This document shows positions 7,741 through 12,142 of a stretch of 12,142 bases of DNA, piece after piece. Within the stretch, counting starts at the first letter, position 1. Each line of letters begins with the position of its first letter. This stretch comes from Desulfovibrionaceae bacterium UBA3823 (GTDB lineage: Bacteria > Desulfobacterota > Desulfovibrionia > Desulfovibrionales > Desulfovibrionaceae): contig DFDR01000008.1 of assembly GCA_002369295.1 (NCBI GenBank), positions 11,548 through 23,689 on the forward strand, given 5' to 3'. The notes under the pieces are model-generated. The model had not been told where the DNA came from, made no database searches, and worked only from the letters and a program-made list of their open reading frames with translations. Made by a program: the position numbers and the translations under genes.

Positions 7741-7814
7741 AAATTTGCTTCCCATCTAAATTTTTTTTCTTTTCTATCTAGACTTTTTCTCGAACTAAAG
7801 TATAGACTAGAGCC
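7741..7814 (+). promoter_or_regulatory. AT-rich stretch, possible murC promoter and leader
   Basis: By hand count only 22 of 74 bases are G or C, in a region otherwise far richer. It holds 8 T at 7761-7768 and a further T5. The best sigma70-like pair I can find is TAGACT (7779-7784) and TATAGA (7801-7806), 16 bp apart and each 4 of 6 to consensus; it would start transcription almost at the murC ATG. An upstream CATAAT (7721-7726) is a good -10 but lacks a well-spaced -35. A promoter here is plausible from context, but its exact position is not established. Confidence 0.3.
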
Positions 7815-9188
7815 ATGAACAGCAAAATCAAAAGAATATATATGGTAGGCATAGGCGGGGCCGGCATGAGCGGCATCGCCGAGATCCTCTTGAACCTCGG
7901 CTACACCGTGAGCGGCTCCGACATGGCGGAATCCAACGCCGTCAAGCGCCTGCGCGCCCGCGGGGCGACCGTCCACATCGGCCACTCGGCGGACAACGTC
8001 GGCCGGGAGCACGTGCTCGTGAAGTCCACGGCCATAGGCGACGACAATCCCGAAGTCGCCGAGGCCCGCCGGCGCGGCATCCCCGTCATCCCGAGGGCGG
8101 AGATGCTCGCCGAGCTCATGCGCCTGCGCCAGGGCATCGCCATTGCCGGCACCCACGGCAAGACGACCACGACCTCCCTGACGGCCAGCATCTTCGACAC
8201 GGCCGGCAAGGATCCCACGGTCATCATCGGCGGCCGCCTCAACGCCTACGGCACCAACGCCCACCTGGGCCACGGCGAGTACCTCATCGCCGAGGCCGAC
8301 GAGTCCGACGGCTCCTTCCTCTGCCTGCTGCCCATCATCAACGTGGTCACCAACGTGGACGAGGACCACCTCGACCACTACGGCACGCGCGAGAACCTGG
8401 AGAAGGCCTTTGTCCAGTTCATGAACAACGTCCCCTTCTACGGCGTCAACTTCGTGTGCGGCGACGATCCGGGCGTGCGCGCCCTCGTCTCCCAGGTCAA
8501 GCGTCCCGTGGTCACCTACGGCATGGGCGAGGGCTGCATGCTGCGCGCCGTGCCGCTCGAGATCGGGGCCGTCAACCGCTTCGAAGTCTGGAAGGAGGGG
8601 ACGAAGCTGGGCGTGGCCGAGCTGCCTCAGCCGGGCAGGCACAACATTCTCAACGCCCTGGCGGCCATAGGCGTCGCCATCGCGTGCGACATCCCCTTCG
8701 AGGCGATCCAGAAGGGCCTCGCCGGCTTCGGCGGGGTCGGCCGGCGCTTCGAGTTCAAGGGCGAGCGCGACGGCGTCACGGTCATCGACGACTACGGCCA
8801 CCATCCGCGCGAAATCCAGGCCACCCTCGACACCGCCCGCCGGGTCTTCCCGGACAGGCGCATCGTCGTGGCCTTCCAGCCCCACCGCTTCACGCGCACC
8901 CAGGCGCACTTTGCGGAGTTCTGCAAGCTCTTCGACAGCGTGGGCGAAGTCCTGCTGACCGAAATCTACGCAGCCTCGGAGAAGCCCATTCCGGGCATCA
9001 ACGGGCAGAACCTCGCCCAGGGCATGCGCCAGGTCTCGAGCACGCCGGTCACCTTCTACCAGACCGTGCCGGAGCTCGTGCAGGGACTGGAGGAGAAGCT
9101 CAAGCCCGGCGACGTCCTCATGACCATAGGCGCAGGCAGCATTACCAAGGCCGGCCCTGCCTGGCTGGAGGGCAGGCGCAATGCGTGA
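7815..9188 (+). CDS. murC: MurC, UDP-N-acetylmuramate:L-alanine ligase
   Basis: Cytoplasmic Mur ligase that attaches the first residue, L-alanine, to UDP-MurNAc. 457 residues, usual length. Order: UDP-binding Rossmann start [14 protein letters not shown] (10-23); P-loop [10 protein letters not shown] (111-120); EADESDGSF (160-168); [11 protein letters not shown] (180-190); GRHNILNA (274-281); RRFEFKG (310-316); [10 protein letters not shown] (325-334); QPHRFTRT (355-362); and terminal GAGSI (439-443). ATG 7815 is used because the nucleotide fold begins at residue 8. Upstream there is no clear Shine-Dalgarno, only TAGAG, and the first ten codons are unusually A/T-rich (AAA, AGA, ATA, TAT), which would keep the start unstructured. 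It is the first gene after the 431-bp gap and overlaps murB by 8 bases. Confidence 0.98.
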   Translation: MNSKIKRIYMVGIGGAGMSGIAEILLNLGYTVSGSDMAESNAVKRLRARGATVHIGHSADNVGREHVLVKSTAIGDDNPEVAEARRRGIPVIPRAEMLAELMRLRQGIAIAGTHGKTTTTSLTASIFDTAGKDPTVIIGGRLNAYGTNAHLGHGEYLIAEADESDGSFLCLLPIINVVTNVDEDHLDHYGTRENLEKAFVQFMNNVPFYGVNFVCGDDPGVRALVSQVKRPVVTYGMGEGCMLRAVPLEIGAVNRFEVWKEGTKLGVAELPQPGRHNILNALAAIGVAIACDIPFEAIQKGLAGFGGVGRRFEFKGERDGVTVIDDYGHHPREIQATLDTARRVFPDRRIVVAFQPHRFTRTQAHFAEFCKLFDSVGEVLLTEIYAASEKPIPGINGQNLAQGMRQVSSTPVTFYQTVPELVQGLEEKLKPGDVLMTIGAGSITKAGPAWLEGRRNA

Positions 9189-10101
9189 GGAGGCCGGAGC
9201 GGATCTGTCGGGGCTCACCACCCTCGGCATGGGCGGCACCTGCGCCCTGGCGCTGAGCCTCGATTCCCGCGAGGACCTGCCGGCGCTTGAAGCGCGCCGG
9301 AAGGAACTCGGCCTTCCCTGCTATGTTCTTGCCAAGGGGAGCAACATTCTGGCAAGGGAGGGGCGCCACGAGCTGGTGCTCGTCCGTCCCTGCTTTGGCG
9401 ACGAGCCCGCCATCGCGTCCGCCGCGGCCGCGGGCGCGGCGGAGGGCGCCTGGCCCGAAGGCACGGTTTTCGTCTCCTGCGGGGCCGGCGTTGCCCTGCC
9501 GAGGCTCCTCGCCTTCCTGCGCGATGCCGGGCTCTCCGGCATGGAGGGCCTTGCCGGCATCCCCGGCAGCGTCGGCGGCGCGGTCGCCATGAATGCCGGC
9601 TCCTTCGGCTGCGAGACGGGGGCCTGCCTCGCCTCGGTCGAGGTCTGGAACGGGGAGGCGCTCGTGCGCATCCCCCGCGGCGACCTCGAGTTCGGCTACC
9701 GCAGCTTTGCCGTCAAGGGGGCGCAGAAGCCCGTGCTGGTCGTTTCCGCCACTTTTGCCTTGACCTTGGCCCCGTCTCGCGGCATTGCTGAGCGCATGCA
9801 GGCCAACCTTCTTGCAAAAAAATCTAGACAGCCTGTCTCGGCGCGCAGCGCCGGATGCGTGTTCAAGAATCCGCCGGAAGGGCCCTCTGCGGGCATCCTG
9901 CTGGACAAGGCCGGCTTTCGGGGCCGGGCGCGCGGCGGTGTCGCGCTTTCCGAAATGCATGCAAATTTTCTGGTGAACCGGGGCGGCGGCAGGGCCGAAG
10001 ACGCCTTTGCGCTTCTGGGCGAAGCCCGGGAGGCAGTCTTGGCCAAGTTCGGCGTCGCTTTGGAATTTGAGGTGCGGGTGCTGCCATGTCGTTCTTTCTG
10101 A
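9181..10101 (+). CDS. murB: MurB, UDP-N-acetylenolpyruvoylglucosamine reductase
   Basis: Cytoplasmic FAD enzyme that reduces UDP-GlcNAc-enolpyruvate to UDP-MurNAc with NADPH, the step before MurC. 306 residues, the size of the shorter MurB class. FAD-binding features: TTLGMGG (13-19), AKGSNIL (51-57), [17 protein letters not shown] (124-140). Substrate and catalytic features: FGYRSF with Arg174, SAGCVFKNP (223-231), [10 protein letters not shown] (257-266), and the late EVRV with Glu297. In the well-studied enzymes the residue at Cys226 is a serine acting as proton donor, so this is a Ser-to-Cys variant. An A7 run (9816-9822) encodes Lys-Lys just before this domain, in frame as a slippery-type heptamer. 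ATG 9181 lies inside the murC end, with GGAGGG upstream within murC (about 9167-9172). Confidence 0.95.
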   Translation: MREEAGADLSGLTTLGMGGTCALALSLDSREDLPALEARRKELGLPCYVLAKGSNILAREGRHELVLVRPCFGDEPAIASAAAAGAAEGAWPEGTVFVSCGAGVALPRLLAFLRDAGLSGMEGLAGIPGSVGGAVAMNAGSFGCETGACLASVEVWNGEALVRIPRGDLEFGYRSFAVKGAQKPVLVVSATFALTLAPSRGIAERMQANLLAKKSRQPVSARSAGCVFKNPPEGPSAGILLDKAGFRGRARGGVALSEMHANFLVNRGGGRAEDAFALLGEAREAVLAKFGVALEFEVRVLPCRSF

Positions 10102-11240
10102 GCCGCAAGGGCAAGGCCAAAGGTGCCGGCGCAACGTCCGGACGCCAGGCCCAGCCTGCTCCGTCTGGCCCTTCCGGCCAGGCCGGACAGCCAGACGGGC
10201 GCGCCGTCCTCCAGACGCTGAAGCGCCGCCGCACGCCTGCCGTGCAGGCAGCCATGCCCTCCAGGGCCGCCGTCGGCGCCGATGCCGGCAAGCCAGCGGT
10301 CAAGGCTCAGCCCAACCGGCGCGCCAGCGCAGGCACGAGGGACATGCGCTCCGGCAGCCTTGCCAGCCAGGCGCAGGCGCCTTCGGGGCGCAACACGCGC
10401 CTTGTCCGCCAGCCCCAGACGCCGGCCGGCGCCCCCGAGGCCGCCGAATCCAAGCTCGCCTCTGAACCCAGGCGCAGGCCTCCCCGGGACTTTTCCAAGG
10501 CTGCGCGCCTGGCGCGCGGCGCCGGCATGAGCCTTGCCGGCCTTGCCCTGCTGGCCCTCTTTTTCGTCGGCGTCTTCAAGGGCTCCCTGTGGCTCTACAG
10601 CGAGGCGCTGACAAGCCCCTTCTTCACCACCCGCCACATCGACGTGTCCGGCAACACGCGGATGACCAAGGAAATGGTGGAGGAGCTCGGCGGCATCAGG
10701 GAAGGGGAGAACACCTTCGCGGTGACCATCTCCGAAGTGGAGCGCAGCCTCCTCTCGACGCCCTGGGTCGAGGACGTCTCCGTCAAGCGCCTTCTGCCCG
10801 ACCGCTTCGTCATCAAGGTGAAGGAGCGCATGCCGAGCTTCTGGGTCAGGCGCGAGGGCCGGCTCTACTACGCCAACGAGCGCGGCGAGCTCATCGCCCC
10901 CGTGGAGGGCGACAACTTCATGGCTCTGCCCATGCTCACCATCGAGCAGGGCGGCGAGGATGCCATTCCGTACCTGGCCAGGCTCATGAAGGACATGAAG
11001 AGCGGCGTCCTCCCCGTCGAGGCCGGCGCCATCGCCACGGTCGACGTCTCGCCGAGCCGGGGCGTGGAAATTTATCTCGAGGACAGGGAAATGCGCCTTT
11101 CGCTGGCCCCCGACGACTGGGAGGGCAACCTCTCCAGGCTCGGCGTGACCATTGGCGACCTGGCCCGCCGGCGCGAGCTGGGCAAGGTGCAGGAGGTCCG
11201 CGCGGCCGATGGCTGCGTGTGGGTCTCGCTTCGCGGCTAG
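10086..11240 (+). CDS. ftsQ: FtsQ/DivIB-family cell division protein with long basic N-terminal tail
   Basis: Bitopic inner-membrane divisome scaffold that links FtsB/FtsL to other division proteins. 384 residues against 276 in E. coli. Layout: cytoplasmic tail (1-145) rich in Ala, Pro, Gln, Ser and Arg, with about 28 Lys/Arg and 7 Asp/Glu and no visible fold; one membrane segment (about 148-167, GMSLAGLALLALFFVGVF region); a POTRA domain (about 180-250) with FFTTRHIDVSGNTRM and WVEDVSVKRLLPDRFVIKV; and a beta domain to the end, closing VWVSLRG. ATG 10086 overlaps murB by 16 bases with GAGGTG (10069-10074) upstream. Internal ATGs (residues 57, 87, 148) would shorten the tail, but the frame keeps G/C-rich third positions throughout. 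Position between murB and ftsA supports the name; there is no ddl. Confidence 0.93.
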   Translation: MSFFLSRKGKAKGAGATSGRQAQPAPSGPSGQAGQPDGRAVLQTLKRRRTPAVQAAMPSRAAVGADAGKPAVKAQPNRRASAGTRDMRSGSLASQAQAPSGRNTRLVRQPQTPAGAPEAAESKLASEPRRRPPRDFSKAARLARGAGMSLAGLALLALFFVGVFKGSLWLYSEALTSPFFTTRHIDVSGNTRMTKEMVEELGGIREGENTFAVTISEVERSLLSTPWVEDVSVKRLLPDRFVIKVKERMPSFWVRREGRLYYANERGELIAPVEGDNFMALPMLTIEQGGEDAIPYLARLMKDMKSGVLPVEAGAIATVDVSPSRGVEIYLEDREMRLSLAPDDWEGNLSRLGVTIGDLARRRELGKVQEVRAADGCVWVSLRG

Positions 11241-11273
11241 GCCGTCCCAAGCAAGTAGCAGTTAAGCAGCAGT

Positions 11274-11279
11274 GGGGTG
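11274..11279 (+). promoter_or_regulatory. Possible ribosome binding site of ftsA
   Basis: GGGGTG lies 3 bases before ATG 11283, closer than is usual. An in-frame GTG at 11277 is a possible alternative start adding two residues, but nothing resembling a Shine-Dalgarno precedes it at a good distance, so ATG is kept. This 42-bp ftsQ-ftsA gap shows no other element. Confidence 0.35.
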
Positions 11280-11282
11280 ATC

Positions 11283-12142
11283 ATGGATAGAGCGGAAAGT
11301 GAACTCATCGTCGGCCTCGACATAGGCACGACCAAGGTCTGCGCCGTCGTCGGCGAGGTCGATCCCGAAGGCCAGGTCAAGATAGTCGGCATAGGCGACA
11401 GCGAGTCCAAAGGCCTGCGCAAAGGCATGGTCGTCAACATCGAGGACACCGTGCGGTCCATCCGCCAGGCCGTCCAGGCCGCAGGGCAGATGGCAGGCTG
11501 CGACATACGCTCCGTCTACGTCGGCATTGCCGGCGGCCACATCATGGGCATCAACAGCCACGGCGTCATCGCCGTGCAGGGCAACGAGGTCACCTCCAGC
11601 GACGTGGACCGCGTTCTCGAGGCCGCCCGCGCCGTTGCCATTCCCTCGGACCGCGAGGTCATCCACACCCTGCCCCAGGAATACATCGTCGACAGCCAGC
11701 GCGGCATCGTCGATCCCATCGGCATGGCCGGCGTGCGCCTGGAGGTCAACGTCCACATCGTCACCGGCGCCGTCTCCAGCGCCCAGAACATCATCCGCTC
11801 CTGCAACCGCTCCGGCCTGCAGGTGGCGGACATCGCCCTCGAGTCCCTGGCGTCGGCCAAGGCCGTTCTCACGGACGAGGAGCGCGAGATTGGCGTCGCC
11901 CTGGTCGATCTCGGCGGCGGCACCTCCGACATCGCCATCTACGAGAACAACGCCATCAAGCACACGGCCGTCGTTCCCCTGGGCGGATCCAGCCTCACCA
12001 ACGACATCGCCTTCGGCCTGCGCACCCCGACCAAGAGCGCCGAGCGCATCAAGCTGAAATACGGCTGCTCGCTCGCCAGCATGGTGGAGGAGGACGAGAG
12101 CATCGAGGTGCCCAGCGTCGGCGGGCGCCCCCCGCAGAAGCT
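11283..12142 (+). CDS. ftsA: FtsA, actin-like cell division protein (3' partial)
   Basis: Actin/HSP70-fold ATPase that tethers FtsZ filaments to the inner membrane and recruits later divisome proteins. 286 codons are visible, still open at the window end; full FtsA is usually about 410-430 residues, so the rest of the 2A/2B domains and the amphipathic membrane-anchor helix are missing. Seen: phosphate-1 loop GLDIGTTK (11-18), SKGLRKGMV (42-50), the FtsA-specific 1C domain starting YVGIAGGHI (79-87), HTLPQEYIVD (128-137), phosphate-2 loop DLGGGTSDIAIY (209-220), PLGGSSLTNDIAFGLRTP (232-249) and VPSVGGRPP (276-284). It follows ftsQ by 42 bp, presumably in the same transcript; ftsZ would be expected next. 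Confidence 0.97.
   Translation, partial: MDRAESELIVGLDIGTTKVCAVVGEVDPEGQVKIVGIGDSESKGLRKGMVVNIEDTVRSIRQAVQAAGQMAGCDIRSVYVGIAGGHIMGINSHGVIAVQGNEVTSSDVDRVLEAARAVAIPSDREVIHTLPQEYIVDSQRGIVDPIGMAGVRLEVNVHIVTGAVSSAQNIIRSCNRSGLQVADIALESLASAKAVLTDEEREIGVALVDLGGGTSDIAIYENNAIKHTAVVPLGGSSLTNDIAFGLRTPTKSAERIKLKYGCSLASMVEEDESIEVPSVGGRPPQK

Larger units (their letters stand above)
7384..7814. other. 431-bp murG-murC intergenic region, no supported gene
   Basis: This is the only long gap in an otherwise abutting or overlapping gene set. Composition changes along it: GC-rich like the genes at first, about 30% G+C in the last 74 bases. It contains small potential hairpins (7417-7434, 7460-7475, 7541-7560), three imperfect A-rich repeats (7562-7641), a 7-bp inverted repeat (7686-7722) and a T-rich stretch (8 T at 7761-7768). 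One open frame (7476-7781, 101 codons) crosses it, but its third codon positions are not G/C-rich as in the genes around it and it resembles no family I know. No strong intrinsic terminator for murG is visible. The likely role is a promoter and leader region for murC-murB-ftsQ-ftsA; that is inference. Confidence 0.6.

Noticed and set aside
7476..7781. 101-codon open frame in the murG-murC gap, starting inside the 7460-7475 hairpin.
   Set aside because: Third codon positions lack the strong G/C bias of the neighbours, the end is a run of Phe/Ser from T-rich DNA, the start site is poor, and no family is recognisable. Conservation in relatives would change this.
7734..9239. 501-codon antisense frame over murC.
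   Set aside because: Composition (Asp/His/Val/Glu/Ala-rich, no domains) is that expected on the strand opposite a high-GC3 gene; murC itself is fully conserved in motif content.
9760..9788. TTGACC as the -35 of an internal promoter in murB.
   Set aside because: The hexamer at proper spacing (CATTGC) matches the -10 at only 2 of 6 positions, and the stretch is ordinary coding sequence.

Overview
The window is a stretch of the division and cell wall (dcw) gene cluster, read entirely on the + strand. It holds ten genes in the order murE (5' end missing), murF, mraY, murD, ftsW, murG, murC, murB, ftsQ, ftsA (3' end missing). The DNA is very GC-rich with strongly G/C-ending codons. AGG is a common arginine codon beside CGC, and TTA and AGA are very rare. 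The MurE motif DNPR predicts meso-diaminopimelate peptidoglycan, so a Gram-negative type wall. The gene order, with murB and no ddl between murC and ftsQ, and the overall protein character suggest a Desulfovibrio-like member of the former Deltaproteobacteria. That placement is inference from gene order and remembered family features, not from a search.

Region 1 (1-7383) is a compact block of six genes. MurE, MurF and MurD are three ATP-dependent Mur ligases. MraY makes lipid I, MurG makes lipid II, and FtsW is the SEDS glycan polymerase of the divisome. Spacing is tight: murF/mraY and murD/ftsW share one base, and ftsW/murG overlap by 19 bases, so translational coupling is likely. The largest gap is 48 bp (murE-murF).

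Region 2 (7384-7814) is a 431-bp gap with no gene I can support, and it is the one unusual part of the window. It starts GC-rich and ends at about 30% G+C. It carries several small hairpins, three imperfect A-rich repeats about 30 bp apart, and a 7-bp inverted repeat with a 23-bp spacer. It ends in a T-rich stretch with only weak promoter matches, and murC has no clear Shine-Dalgarno sequence. It is a plausible site for a second promoter and for regulation of murC-murB-ftsQ-ftsA.

Region 3 (7815-12142) holds murC, murB, ftsQ and ftsA. MurB and MurC make UDP-MurNAc and add L-Ala, the two steps upstream of MurD. FtsQ is the bitopic divisome scaffold, here with a long basic cytoplasmic tail. FtsA is the actin-like FtsZ anchor. 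murC/murB overlap by 8 bases and murB/ftsQ by 16. Together the genes cover UDP-MurNAc to lipid II, plus septal polymerisation and divisome assembly; ftsZ probably lies just downstream.

I see no mobile element, CRISPR array, tRNA or rRNA, and no convincing new system. The points worth a second look are the intergenic region, a Cys in place of the usual catalytic Ser in MurB, an A7 slippery-type heptamer in murB, and the basic FtsQ extension.
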